From JBEIFW01 sp046081125 (GTDB lineage Bacteria > Actinomycetota > Acidimicrobiia > Acidimicrobiales > Ilumatobacteraceae): 64,000 nt of DNA. The position numbers were made by a program, and so were the translations under genes. This document shows positions 8,172 to 15,914 of this stretch, one piece after another. Below the pieces are notes generated by a model. It saw nothing but the letters and a program-made list of their open reading frames with translations. It was not told the origin of the DNA and did no database searches. Position 1 is the first letter of the stretch. Every line of letters begins with the position of its first letter. The DNA lies in assembly GCA_046081125.1 (NCBI GenBank), contig JBJTVH010000054.1:1-64000 (forward strand), given 5' to 3'.

Positions 8172-8372
8172 TCAGGCCTTCTTCGCCGCCTTCTTCGCCG
8201 GAGCAGCGGCCTTCTTCGCCGCCGGTGCCGCCTTCTTCGCCGGTGCCGCCTTCTTCGCGGCCGGTGCCGCCTTCTTCGCGGGTGCAGCGGCCTTCTTCGC
8301 CGCCGGTGCCGCCTTCTTCGCGGGTGCAGCGGCCTTCTTCGCCGCCGGTGCCGCCTTCTTCGCTGCTGCCAC
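8172..8372 (-). CDS. Small Ala/Lys/Pro repeat protein, histone H1-like (AAKKA repeats)
   Basis: A 66-residue protein starting at a GTG at 8372 with a clear AAGGAG site 6 bases upstream. After the initiator residue it contains only Ala, Lys and Pro: ten Lys-Lys pairs in repeated AAPAAKK or AAPAKK units, ending AAKKA. Such tails occur in eukaryotic-like histone H1 proteins and at the C-terminus of mycobacterial HupB, where they bind DNA non-specifically. Here the tail stands alone without an HU domain; the DNA upstream of the GTG in this frame does not resemble HU. It is probably a nucleoid-binding or compaction peptide, an inference from composition. The tandem DNA repeat could expand or contract by slippage. 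Confidence 0.75.
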   Translation of the reverse strand: MAAAKKAAPAAKKAAAPAKKAAPAAKKAAAPAKKAAPAAKKAAPAKKAAPAAKKAAAPAKKAAKKA

Positions 8373-8425
8373 GGTTCTCCTTCCAGGTGGGGTCGTGTCC
8401 CGGCGGCAGAGCCGGCCCGGGACTT

Positions 8426-8448
8426 GGATCAGCGACCGTCGCTGATCC
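8426..8448. repeat. Inverted repeat, 10-bp stem
   Basis: GGATCAGCGA and TCGCTGATCC are exact complements around CCG, making a near-perfect 23-bp palindrome. It lies 54 bases upstream of the Ala/Lys/Pro gene start on that strand, so it could be an operator or part of its 5' leader. Confidence 0.55.
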
Positions 8449-8644
8449 GCTTCGCAGTCGACCCCGGCCTCGGCGCCGCCTGCGGCTCCGGCGATCGCTC
8501 GCCGGCACTTCGAGAGCGTGTTCCGGTTGCGGGATTTCTCCCCGGCCCGACGAGCACGTTCCATTGCGACTGCGGATGCGAGCCGTTCGTTGACCTGATC
8601 GGTCGATTCCGCTTGCCAATGAGACAACGCCGAAGCGCGCAGGT

Positions 8645-8686
8645 CAAGCACCATTGTCGTTGCGTACACAACGACAATGGTGCTTG
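8645..8686. repeat. Perfect 18-bp inverted repeat with 6-base loop
   Basis: The arms CAAGCACCATTGTCGTTG and CAACGACAATGGTGCTTG are exact reverse complements separated by CGTACA. The element is poorer in GC than its surroundings and ends 48 bases before the DUF429 start. No T tract follows on either side, so a simple terminator is not the obvious reading; an operator, an mRNA structure or a small repeat element are alternatives. Confidence 0.8.
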
Positions 8687-8734
8687 CGCGCGTTGGAGGG
8701 CGACCAGCGCTCTTCACCGGGACAAGATGACGTC

Positions 8735-9391
8735 GTGTCACCCTCGACGTTGCGGCGCATCGCTGGCGCAGACGGCTGCCCGAAGGGTTGGACCGTTGCG
8801 TCCGACAGCGGCATCGTCGTCACGTCGTCGTTACCGCACAGGGACTTCGACATCCTCGGCATCGACATGCCCATCGGGCTGCCGGATTCCTGGGGTCGTT
8901 GCGCCGACGATCAGGCTCGTGCGTTCCTTCCTGCCGCGCGTCGCAGCTCGGTGTTCCCGACGCTGCCCCGCCCGTTGCTCGGTGAACGCAGCTACGCCGC
9001 CGCCAACGCAGCGAGCAAGCTCCGGTACGGACGCGGCGTGTCGATCCAGTCGTGGTCCCTCGCCCCCAAGATCCGCGACCTGGACGTGCTCGCCCGTACG
9101 CCTGGCGCACCCACGCTGCTCGAAATCCACCCGGAGTGCTCCTTTTGGGCCATGACCGGCGAGTTGCTGCCACCCAAGCGCACCAGGGCGGGCGTCGACG
9201 CACGGCGCCGTGCGATCGAGTCCTGGTACGAAGGGGAAGTCCCCGATCGCCTACCCGGCGCCGCCGCCGATGACATCGTCGATGCCGTCGCCGTCCTTTG
9301 GAGCGCACGCCGCTTCGCCGCCGGCGAACACCTCGTGCTCGGAGACGGTTCGGCCGACCGCTTCGGTGTGCCGATGCGAATCGTCGTCTGA
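8735..9391 (+). CDS. DUF429-family protein (RNase H-like fold)
   Basis: About 218 residues from a GTG at 8735, chosen because family members begin just before the first strand, here RIAGADGCPKGWTVAS. The other DUF429 landmarks are present: FDILGIDMPIGLPD, the FPTLPRP segment, LLEIHPECSFWAMTG and the C-terminal DDIVDAVAVLWSARR followed by MRIVV. The family has an RNase H-like core with acidic residues (the Asp in GADG, the Asp in GIDMPIG and the Glu in EIHPE) and is predicted to be a nuclease, but its function is not established. The last 141 bases overlap the tail of the convergent HIT-family gene. Confidence 0.85.
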   Translation: MSPSTLRRIAGADGCPKGWTVASDSGIVVTSSLPHRDFDILGIDMPIGLPDSWGRCADDQARAFLPAARRSSVFPTLPRPLLGERSYAAANAASKLRYGRGVSIQSWSLAPKIRDLDVLARTPGAPTLLEIHPECSFWAMTGELLPPKRTRAGVDARRRAIESWYEGEVPDRLPGAAADDIVDAVAVLWSARRFAAGEHLVLGDGSADRFGVPMRIVV

Positions 9392-9799
9392 GCAGAACTT
9401 GGCGATCCTGCCGGCGACCGACGCCATCTCCTCGTCCGACGCGTACCGCTGACGGGGCCAGAAGAACCCGCGCAGGCCGTCACCTCGGCGCCGGGGCACG
9501 ACGTGCACGTGGAGGTGCGCCACGCTCTGACTCACCACGTTGTTCATCGCAACGAAACTCCCTGGCGCTTCGAGCGCCTGCGGAACCACGTCCGCAAGCC
9601 GGCGAACACGTTCGAACAGTGGCCCGACCTCGTCGGCACGCAGCTCAGGCAGCGTCACGACGTGCCGCCGGGGAACCACCAACACATGCCCGGGGAACAG
9701 CGGGGAGCGGTCGAGGAACGCGACGGCGACCTCGTCGTCGAGCACCCGGTGCGCCGGTGCGAGCCCGGCCACGATCTCGCAGAAGGCGCATACCGTCAC
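9251..9799 (-). CDS. HIT-family nucleotide-binding protein
   Basis: A 182-residue frame from a GTG at 9799. The first ~125 residues are a textbook HIT domain: CAFCEIVAG at the N-terminus (a zinc-type CxxC), DRSPLFPGHVLVVPRRHV, and the catalytic triad SVAHLHVHVVPR with alternating His. HIT proteins hydrolyse or transfer nucleotides from phosphoanhydride and phosphoramidate substrates. The extra ~45 residues after RIAKFCSDDD are low-complexity and antisense to the well-conserved end of DUF429, so the long tail is probably unconstrained read-out or reflects a lost stop. The start is 19 bases from that of the divergent LarA-like gene. Confidence 0.85.
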   Translation of the reverse strand: MTVCAFCEIVAGLAPAHRVLDDEVAVAFLDRSPLFPGHVLVVPRRHVVTLPELRADEVGPLFERVRRLADVVPQALEAPGSFVAMNNVVSQSVAHLHVHVVPRRRGDGLRGFFWPRQRYASDEEMASVAGRIAKFCSDDDSHRHTEAVGRTVSEHEVFAGGEAACAPKDGDGIDDVIGGGAG

Positions 9800-9818
9800 G
9801 AGACCTAGGGTGCACGGC

Positions 9819-11087
9819 GTGACGGCCACCGGCAACTGGCACCAGCTCGCTCGAGGCGTATCCCTCCCGTTCGACCCGGCGCTCGTCGTGCCCGAACTCG
9901 TCGAGGTCGAGCTGCCCGAACGGCGCTCCGAACCGGTAGCCGACATCCGCTCTGCGGCCGAAGCTGCTGTTGTGCAACGGCTCGGCTCGGCGATCGGGCC
10001 GGGCACTACGGTGGCCGTGGGCGCAGGCAGCCGGGGCCTCACCGGCCGAGTTGACCTCGTGGCCGGTGCCGTCGCCGGTGTGCGGCGATTGGGCGGAACG
10101 CCGTTCGTCGTCCCGGCGATGGGGAGCCACGGCGGAGGAACGGCGGCCGGCCAGCGCGAGGTGCTCGCCGGGTACGGCATCACCGAGGCCTCGGTGGGTG
10201 CCGAGGTCCGCTCGACGATGGAGACCGTCGAGGTCGCCCGAACCCCGAGCGGGATGCCCCTGTTCCTCGACCGCCACGCCGCCGGCGCCGATCGCATCCT
10301 GCCGGTCAACCGTGTGAAGCCCCACACCTGTTTCGTCGGTCCCATCGAGTCCGGGCTCACCAAGATGGCGGTGGTCGGCTTCGGCAAGCAGCCCGGCGCG
10401 GCCCAGATCCACTCCTGCGGTCCCGTCGACATGCGCGACCGACTCCTCGACGGCATCGCTGCGCTTCGAGCCACCGGGCGGCTCGGCGGAGGGTTGGCGT
10501 CGGTCGAGTCCGGTGCAGGCGCGGTGGTGCGCGTCGATGCGCTCGACGCCCGCGAGATCGGGAGCGCTGCCGAAGAGGAACTCACGTCGATCGCGAAGGG
10601 CTTCGTGCCCCCCCTGCCGTTCGCAACGATCGACGTCCTCGTGGTCGAACGGATCGGCAAGGACATCTCCGGCGTCGGGATCGACCCGAACGTCACCGGG
10701 CGGTACCGGATCCACGGCCTTCCCGACGCGACGACACCCTCCGTTGCAGCGGTCGTCGCACTCGGGCTCACCCCGGACAGCCACGGCAATGCGATGGGCC
10801 TCGGGCTCGTCGACTTCATCCCGGCTGCACTCGCCAACGTCGTGGACTGGGATGCGTTCTGGTTCAACGCCTTCACGGCCGGTCCTGCGGGTGTGCAGCG
10901 TGCGAAAGTGCCGATGATCCTCCCCGACGACGACTCGGCGATCCGAGCGGCCGTGGCGATGTGCGGGCAGCCCACCGGCACGGTCGTACGAATGGTTCGG
11001 GTCCGCTCGACGCTGCATCTGTCCCGGATCTGGGTGAGCGCACCGCTGCTCGCGGAGCTGCCGTCGGATGCGGTCGTCCACCGCTGA
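9819..11087 (+). CDS. LarA-like (DUF2088) lactate racemase-domain protein
   Basis: About 422 residues. GTG codons at 9810 and 9819 are both possible; either way the start is within 20 bases of the divergent HIT start, implying a leaderless or very short leader. The N-terminal half holds the LarA-type signature: TTVAVGAGSRGLTGRV, then VVPAMGSHGGGTAAGQREVL, and later NRVKPHTCFVGPIESGLTKM. Lactate racemase and its relatives use a nickel-pincer cofactor bound at a Lys; the KPH motif here is in the corresponding segment. The C-terminal half (GKDISGVGIDPNVTGRY) is typical of a large uncharacterised branch. No larB/larC cofactor genes are nearby, so a metal-independent role is possible. Confidence 0.8.
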   Translation: MTATGNWHQLARGVSLPFDPALVVPELVEVELPERRSEPVADIRSAAEAAVVQRLGSAIGPGTTVAVGAGSRGLTGRVDLVAGAVAGVRRLGGTPFVVPAMGSHGGGTAAGQREVLAGYGITEASVGAEVRSTMETVEVARTPSGMPLFLDRHAAGADRILPVNRVKPHTCFVGPIESGLTKMAVVGFGKQPGAAQIHSCGPVDMRDRLLDGIAALRATGRLGGGLASVESGAGAVVRVDALDAREIGSAAEEELTSIAKGFVPPLPFATIDVLVVERIGKDISGVGIDPNVTGRYRIHGLPDATTPSVAAVVALGLTPDSHGNAMGLGLVDFIPAALANVVDWDAFWFNAFTAGPAGVQRAKVPMILPDDDSAIRAAVAMCGQPTGTVVRMVRVRSTLHLSRIWVSAPLLAELPSDAVVHR

Positions 11088-11150
11088 GGGCGACCGAGGC
11101 CACGTCTACACTTCGGCAACGACCCACTGCCCGACCACGAAGGGGACCCT

Positions 11151-12011
11151 GTGCGCACGAGGTTGATCGCTGCTGTGACCTTGTCCGGAGCCCTGCTCGC
11201 AACCGCCGCCGCTTGTGGCGACGATTCGAGCAGCACTGCGACCACCAAGGCGAGCGGTGGTGGCAGCGCCGATGTGAAGGGCTTCAAGCCGATCAAGGCT
11301 GACACGCTCACCATCGTCACGAGCCTCCCCGGACCCGGTTTCTGGGACGGCAGCGAGGACGACGTCACCAAGCTCAACGCCGGCTTCGAGTACGACATGG
11401 CCAAGGCCCTGCAGGCCAAGCTCGGCTTGAAGAACCTCGAAGTCCGCAACGAGAGCTTCGACGCCCTCGTCGCTGGCCAGGCCGGGAAGTTCGACCTCGC
11501 GCTGTCACAGGTGACGATCACCGACGAGCGAAAGAAGGTCGTCGACTTCACCGACGCCTACTGGGAGTCCGATCAGGGTGTGCTGGCCAAGGCCGACAAG
11601 AAGGTCGCCTCGCTCGACGACGCGAAGAAACTCAACTGGGGCGTGCAGACCGGCACGACGGGCCTCGACTTCGTCGAGAAGACGATCAAGCCGGCCAAGG
11701 CGCCGCAGGTGTACCAGAACCTCGCCGATGCCTTCACCGCCCTCAGCGCCGGGCAGATCGACGCCGTCATGATGGACACCGCCATCGTGCTCGGTGAGGC
11801 CGGTCGCTCGGGAGGCAAGCTCGCCGTGGTCGCACAGTTCAAGACCGGTGAGAAGTACGGCGGGATCATCCCCAAGGGCAACCCGCAGGCCAACAAGGAC
11901 GTGATCAACGGGCTGCTCAACGGGCTGAAGAGCGACGGTTCGCTGGCCAAGTTCGCCACCAAGAACCTCGGTGGCGATCCCACCAAGGTTCCGGTCATCG
12001 CGGTCAAGTGA
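11151..12011 (+). CDS. Amino-acid ABC transporter substrate-binding lipoprotein
   Basis: A 286-residue lipoprotein from a GTG preceded by AGGGGA. The signal peptide MRTRLIAAVTLSGALLATAAAC ends in a lipobox at Cys22, so the mature protein is lipid-anchored outside the membrane. A Ser/Thr/Gly linker precedes the periplasmic-binding fold: FEYDMAKALQAKLG, FDLALSQVTITDERKKVVDFTDAYW and VQTGTTG, the standard signature of the polar amino-acid (SBP_bac_3) family. It is the first gene of a three-gene transporter, followed after 13 bases by the permease and then by the ATPase. The ligand is probably a polar or acidic amino acid, not determinable here. Confidence 0.93.
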   Translation: MRTRLIAAVTLSGALLATAAACGDDSSSTATTKASGGGSADVKGFKPIKADTLTIVTSLPGPGFWDGSEDDVTKLNAGFEYDMAKALQAKLGLKNLEVRNESFDALVAGQAGKFDLALSQVTITDERKKVVDFTDAYWESDQGVLAKADKKVASLDDAKKLNWGVQTGTTGLDFVEKTIKPAKAPQVYQNLADAFTALSAGQIDAVMMDTAIVLGEAGRSGGKLAVVAQFKTGEKYGGIIPKGNPQANKDVINGLLNGLKSDGSLAKFATKNLGGDPTKVPVIAVK

Positions 12012-12024
12012 CCGGTCGGAGCCG

Positions 12025-13137
12025 ATGACCGGCCTGGTCTCCACGGGGCCCGCCGCCGAACGGCGGCGGGCCCCGGCCGTTCGGACCCGCCTGCGCGCCT
12101 CGGTGGTGGCCGTCGTGGCAGCCATCACGGTGTGGGCCGTCCTGGCCGCGCTGCTGTGGGGCTTCGACCGCAGCCTCGGCACCAACGGCTGGGAGACCGT
12201 CGCCGCGCGCGCCGTACTGCTGGTGCTGGCGCTGGCCGGGCTCGCCGTGCCGGTCTCTGCATTGCAGGCGTTGCGGGCATCGCTGGCGGCGCGCCGCCTC
12301 GCTGCGTCCGGCGACGCCGTCGAGGCCCGGGTCGCCGGTGATCGCGCCTCGAACTGGCTGTGGTACGTCGTCGGCTTCTCGATCACCGCGTTGGCGGTCG
12401 GGGGCGTGTCGGCCGTGCTCACCGCCGGGGTCCGTGCCGTGTTCTTCGACTGGCGGGTGTTCGGGCTGTCGTGGCCGGCGCTGTTCGACGCGTTCTGGCT
12501 CAACATCCGGCTGTTCCTCGTGGCCGAACTGTTCGTCCTCGTCTGGGGCCTGGTCGTCGCCGTCGCCCGGATGATGCCGGGCAAAGCCGGCCGTCCTGTG
12601 CGCTTCCTGTCGATCGTCTACACCGACTTGTTCCGAGGCATGCCGGCGGTGCTCGTGATCTTCCTGGTGGTGTTCGGCCTTGCGATTGCCGACCTGCCGC
12701 TGATCTCCGACCTCAGCCGTGAGCAGCAACGGTTCTGGCTGCCGGTCCTCGCCCTCACCCTCGTCTACGGGGCGTACGTGGCCGAGGTGTACCGCTCGGG
12801 GCTCGAGTCGATCCACTGGAGTCAGACCGCGGCGGCCCGCTCGCTCGGGCTCAGCTTCCCGCAGACGTTGCGGTTCGTCGTGGTACCCCAGGCGGTGCGC
12901 CGGGTCATCCCGCCGTTGCTCAACGACTTCATCGGCCTACAGAAGGACACGGCGTTGCTCGCCTTCGTCGGGGTGCTCGAGGTGTTCAACACCTCGAGCG
13001 TGCAACGATCCCGTTACTTCAACATGACACCGGTGGTCGCCGCGGGCGTGCTGTTCGTGATCGTCACCATCCCGTTGGCCCGGCTTACCGACTGGCTGAT
13101 CAAGCGAGACCAGGGCCGGATGCGGGCGGGGGGCTGA
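12025..13137 (+). CDS. Amino-acid ABC transporter permease (HisM/GlnP type)
   Basis: A 370-residue membrane protein, longer than the usual ~220 because of an N-terminal region with two extra hydrophobic segments (VVAVVAAITVWAVLAALLW and AVLLVLALAGLAVPVSAL) and a charged linker. The standard permease core follows: LNIRLFLVAELFVLVWGLVVAV, FRGMPAVLVIFLVVFGLAI, then the EAA loop AAARSLGLSFPQTLRFVVVP that contacts the ATPase. The C-terminus has LNDFIGLQKDTALLAFVGV. As the only permease gene of the operon it presumably forms a homodimer. The ATPase starts 5 bases after its stop. Confidence 0.93.
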   Translation: MTGLVSTGPAAERRRAPAVRTRLRASVVAVVAAITVWAVLAALLWGFDRSLGTNGWETVAARAVLLVLALAGLAVPVSALQALRASLAARRLAASGDAVEARVAGDRASNWLWYVVGFSITALAVGGVSAVLTAGVRAVFFDWRVFGLSWPALFDAFWLNIRLFLVAELFVLVWGLVVAVARMMPGKAGRPVRFLSIVYTDLFRGMPAVLVIFLVVFGLAIADLPLISDLSREQQRFWLPVLALTLVYGAYVAEVYRSGLESIHWSQTAAARSLGLSFPQTLRFVVVPQAVRRVIPPLLNDFIGLQKDTALLAFVGVLEVFNTSSVQRSRYFNMTPVVAAGVLFVIVTIPLARLTDWLIKRDQGRMRAGG

Positions 13138-13142
13138 GCCGG

Positions 13143-13886
13143 ATGTCGTTCCTCCAGTTGCGCAACGTGCACAAGCAGTTCGGCACCAACCGGGTGCTGC
13201 GCGGCATCGATCTTGCCGTCGAGGAGCACCAGGTGGTGTGCCTCATCGGGCCGTCGGGATGCGGCAAATCCACGTTGCTGCGCTGCGTCAACGCGCTCGA
13301 GGCGATCGATGACGGCGAGATCATCCTCGACGGCGAGCGGGTGTCGGGCCCCGGAGTTGACGTCAACGCCCTGCGCCAGGACGTCGGCATCGTGTTCCAG
13401 AGCTTCAACTTGTTCCCGCACATGACCGTGCTCCGCAACGTCGCCCTGGCGCCGGTGAAGGTGCTCGGGATGCCCAGGGCCGAGGCAGAGGAGCGGGCCA
13501 TGGCGCTGCTCACCCGGATCGGGTTGGACCACAAGGCCGCCGAGTACCCCGATCGGCTTTCCGGCGGCCAGCAGCAGCGGGTGGCCATCGTGCGGGCCCT
13601 GGCCATGGGCCCGCGGGTGATGCTGTTCGACGAGGTCACCTCCGCGCTCGACCCCGAGCTGGTGTCGGAGGTGCTGGGCATGGTGCGCGAGCTCGCCTCG
13701 GAGGGGATGACGATGCTGCTCGCCACCCACGAGATGGGCTTCGCCAAGGAGGTCGCCTCGACGGTGTGCTTCCTCTACGAAGGCGTCGTCCACGAGTCCG
13801 GGCCCCCGGAGCGGATCTTCGGCGACCCGATCGAGGACCGCACCCGGCAGTTCCTCCGCTCGATCATCGACGCCGGCCGGCTGTAG
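13143..13886 (+). CDS. Amino-acid ABC transporter ATP-binding protein (GlnQ type)
   Basis: A 247-residue ATPase that powers the preceding permease. Walker A is GPSGCGKST at residues 36-44, the Q-loop FQSFNLFPHMTV, the signature LSGGQQQRVAIVRA, Walker B VMLFDEVTSALDP and the switch His in LLATHEMGF. Length and motifs match the polar amino-acid importer subfamily. It closes the three-gene operon begun at 11151. About 95 bases separate it from the next gene on the same strand; two short overlapping hairpins lie there. Confidence 0.96.
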   Translation: MSFLQLRNVHKQFGTNRVLRGIDLAVEEHQVVCLIGPSGCGKSTLLRCVNALEAIDDGEIILDGERVSGPGVDVNALRQDVGIVFQSFNLFPHMTVLRNVALAPVKVLGMPRAEAEERAMALLTRIGLDHKAAEYPDRLSGGQQQRVAIVRALAMGPRVMLFDEVTSALDPELVSEVLGMVRELASEGMTMLLATHEMGFAKEVASTVCFLYEGVVHESGPPERIFGDPIEDRTRQFLRSIIDAGRL

Positions 13887-13938
13887 GGCTCGGTCCCCCG
13901 CACCCCGATCCCTCACTGTTCACCTGCTTGTGACCGAT

Positions 13939-13966
13939 GGTGCCAGCAGGCACCCGGGATCGGGTG
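13939..13966 (+). terminator. Possible weak terminator, two overlapping short hairpins
   Basis: GGTGCC...GGCACC (4-base loop) and CACCCG...CGGGTG (4-base loop) share the bases CACC, so they are mutually exclusive. They follow the ABC operon and precede the PhoH gene. No T tract is present; a regulatory role for PhoH is an alternative. Confidence 0.35.
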
Positions 13967-13982
13967 CTACGAAACCTCCCAC

Positions 13983-15392
13983 GTGTCCGATCCCCTTGGA
14001 GCTGCCGTGAGCGTTCGCCTCCAGACCGCCACCACCCGAGCGGGCGATTCCGGTGACGTCGAACGGGTCCGCACCTGCGTCGTGCTGGACACCAGCGTGC
14101 TGGTCGCCGACCCGTCGTGCCTGGCCAGTTACGGCGGGTGCGACGTCGTCGTACCGCTCATCGTCGTCGAAGAACTCGACAAGCTGAAGAGCCGTCAGGA
14201 CGATGCCGGCCGGGCTGCTCGCCACGCCCTGCGGACCCTGGAGGACCTACGCGTCGGCGCCGGGGGTTCGCTGAACCACCCGGTGCCGATCCCCGGTGAC
14301 CGGCTCGGTGGCACCGTGCGTATCGAACTGAACGGCGTGCTCGGGCACCTGCTCGCCGAGCACGGCCTCGATCCGGCCCGACCCGACAACCGCATCATCG
14401 GCGCCGCGCTCGGCCAGGCCCAGGACCGAACGACGGTCGTGATCTCCAACGACGCCTCGCTGCGCATCAAGGCGGGTCATCTCGGCGTCGACGCCGACGA
14501 GCATCGGCCGGTCGGCCGGTCGATGGCGACCCGCCCGGCCGGCTGGCTCACCCTCGACGCCGACCCTGGCGACGTCGAGCGGTTGTATGCCACCGGGCGT
14601 CTCGATGAGCTCGCCGACGGACCCGCGATCTCTGAGCTCCCCTGCAACACCTTCGCCGTCGTCCGCAGCGGCTCCCGTTCGGCCCTGGCCCGACGGTCCG
14701 ACGAGGGACTGGCACTGCTGACGTCGACGTCCCCGGAGGCCTGGGGGTTGCGCTCACGATCCAAGGAACAGCGCTTCGCGTTGGAACTGCTGCTCGACCC
14801 CGACGTGAGCGTGGTTGCGCTCGACGGGAGGGCCGGCACGGGCAAGACCGTCCTGGCCGTGGCCGCTGGCCTGGAGCAGGTGGTCGAAGCCCGCCGCTAC
14901 GAACGACTGTCGATTTACCGCCCGCTCGTCCCCGTCGGACGGGCCGACGTCGGGTTCCTTCCGGGAGGCCTGGACGAGAAGCTCGACCCGTGGATGGCCG
15001 CCATCCACGATGCGGTCGTCGCGCTCACCGATCGGCGCTCGGCTCGCGACGCGCGCTCGTTGGTGGACGAACTCACGGCCCGGGGCGCGCTCTCCCTCGA
15101 GTCGGTCACGTTCCTGCGAGGACGCTCGCTGCACCGGCAGTTCACCATCGTCGACGAAGCGCAAAACCTGGAACCGACCACGCTCAAGACGATCCTCACC
15201 CGTATCGGCGAGGGCACCAAGATCGTGTTCACCGGGGACACCAGCCAGATCGACGCTCCCTACGTCGGCGAATCCAACAACGCCCTCGCCGTGTTGATCG
15301 ACGCCTTCAGCGGCCAGTCCTGCTTCGGCCACGTGACCCTGAACGCCTGCGAACGCAGTGAGGTCGCGAGGATCGCTGCCGAGCTCCTCTGA
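13983..15392 (+). CDS. PIN-domain PhoH-family ATPase (PhoH2 type)
   Basis: A 469-residue two-domain protein. Residues ~30-170 form a PIN nuclease: CVVLDTSVLVADP gives the first acidic residue, VEELDKLK the Glu, and PDNRIIGAAL with VVISNDASLRIKA the C-terminal Asp residues. Residues ~260-469 are the PhoH P-loop ATPase, with Walker A LDGRAGTGKTVLA near residue 285, YRPLVPVGRADVGFLPG, Walker B TIVDEAQNLEP and FTGDTSQID. PIN-PhoH fusions act as sequence-specific RNases with RNA-unwinding activity in mycobacteria, where a small antitoxin precedes them. Here the 96 bases upstream hold no clear antitoxin gene. A GTG at residue 9 is an alternative start. Confidence 0.92.
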   Translation: MSDPLGAAVSVRLQTATTRAGDSGDVERVRTCVVLDTSVLVADPSCLASYGGCDVVVPLIVVEELDKLKSRQDDAGRAARHALRTLEDLRVGAGGSLNHPVPIPGDRLGGTVRIELNGVLGHLLAEHGLDPARPDNRIIGAALGQAQDRTTVVISNDASLRIKAGHLGVDADEHRPVGRSMATRPAGWLTLDADPGDVERLYATGRLDELADGPAISELPCNTFAVVRSGSRSALARRSDEGLALLTSTSPEAWGLRSRSKEQRFALELLLDPDVSVVALDGRAGTGKTVLAVAAGLEQVVEARRYERLSIYRPLVPVGRADVGFLPGGLDEKLDPWMAAIHDAVVALTDRRSARDARSLVDELTARGALSLESVTFLRGRSLHRQFTIVDEAQNLEPTTLKTILTRIGEGTKIVFTGDTSQIDAPYVGESNNALAVLIDAFSGQSCFGHVTLNACERSEVARIAAELL

Positions 15393-15444
15393 GGCGACCC
15401 CGGTCGCTGGTACCGGAACCCTAGTTCTTACGTGCTAAATCGTA

Positions 15445-15473
15445 TTTACAGCGAAGCCGCGATGAATTAGCAT
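15445..15473 (+). promoter_or_regulatory. Predicted promoter of the WhiB gene
   Basis: TTTACA (five of six matches to TTGACA) and TAGCAT (four of six to TATAAT) are separated by 17 bases, inside an unusually AT-rich stretch (about 15420-15480). Transcription would begin near 15480, leaving a leader of about 75 bases before the ATG at 15557. Confidence 0.55.
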
Positions 15474-15556
15474 TGAAACTGCCAGTGCGGCGGGCCCAAC
15501 CCCTTCCGGCCCCGCCGCTCCTCCAATCTCCCTTTCGAGGACGTTGAGGTCGAAAA

Positions 15557-15868
15557 ATGCTCGCCATCGAAGCCGTCCTGCCGCGCCCCACCGCCGATTG
15601 GCGCGACACTGCCGCCTGCAAAGGCCAGACCAACCTGTTCTTCCCGCCCCGGGCGGAACGCCCCCAGGCTCGGGTCCGGCGTGAGGCCCAGGCCCGGATG
15701 CTCTGCGCGTCCTGCTCGGTCGCCGCCCAGTGTCGCTCGTTCGCCCGGGACCAGCGGGAGTACGGCTTCTGGGGTGGCGAGTCGGAAGAAGAGCGCCACC
15801 TCGCCGGCTACACCGTCGCCGCTCCGATCGGTGTACGGGCCCGGCAGTCCCACGCCCTCACCGCCTGA
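15557..15868 (+). CDS. WhiB-family iron-sulfur transcriptional regulator
   Basis: A 103-residue WhiB-like protein. Four cysteines ligate a [4Fe-4S] cluster: Cys21 in AACKG, then Cys50, Cys53 and Cys59 in MLCASCSVAAQC. The family turn is GFWGGESEEER, followed by a short tail richer in Ala than in the Lys/Arg of the classical AT-hook types. WhiB proteins act with the primary sigma factor to control transcription in response to redox or nitric oxide. They are confined to actinobacteria and their phages, so this gene fixes the phylum. A good promoter lies in an AT-rich island upstream. The subtype (WhiB1, WhiB2 and others) is not certain. Confidence 0.95.
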   Translation: MLAIEAVLPRPTADWRDTAACKGQTNLFFPPRAERPQARVRREAQARMLCASCSVAAQCRSFARDQREYGFWGGESEEERHLAGYTVAAPIGVRARQSHALTA

Positions 15869-15914
15869 GCGTCACCCCCCTTCGCCGCGCACCCCCGGCG
15901 TAGGGTCGCGGTCG

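Larger units (their letters stand above)
8373..8734. other. Intergenic region with two inverted repeats
   Basis: About 360 bases separate the starts of the divergent Ala/Lys/Pro gene and the DUF429 gene. Frames are open here on the minus strand (for instance from an ATG in the right arm of the long hairpin), but the codons lack the strong third-position GC of neighbouring genes, so I do not call a protein. Two hairpins are listed separately. The region should hold both promoters; I found no clear -35/-10 pair. Confidence 0.6.

Noticed and set aside
8373..8644. Minus-strand gene starting within the right arm of the 18-bp repeat and running into the Ala/Lys/Pro gene
   Set aside because: Weak third-position bias, no recognisable domain, and a strong ribosome site already marks the start at 8372.
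13887..13982. Antitoxin gene upstream of PIN-PhoH, as in mycobacteria
   Set aside because: The 96-base gap has no convincing start or coding frame of the expected size.
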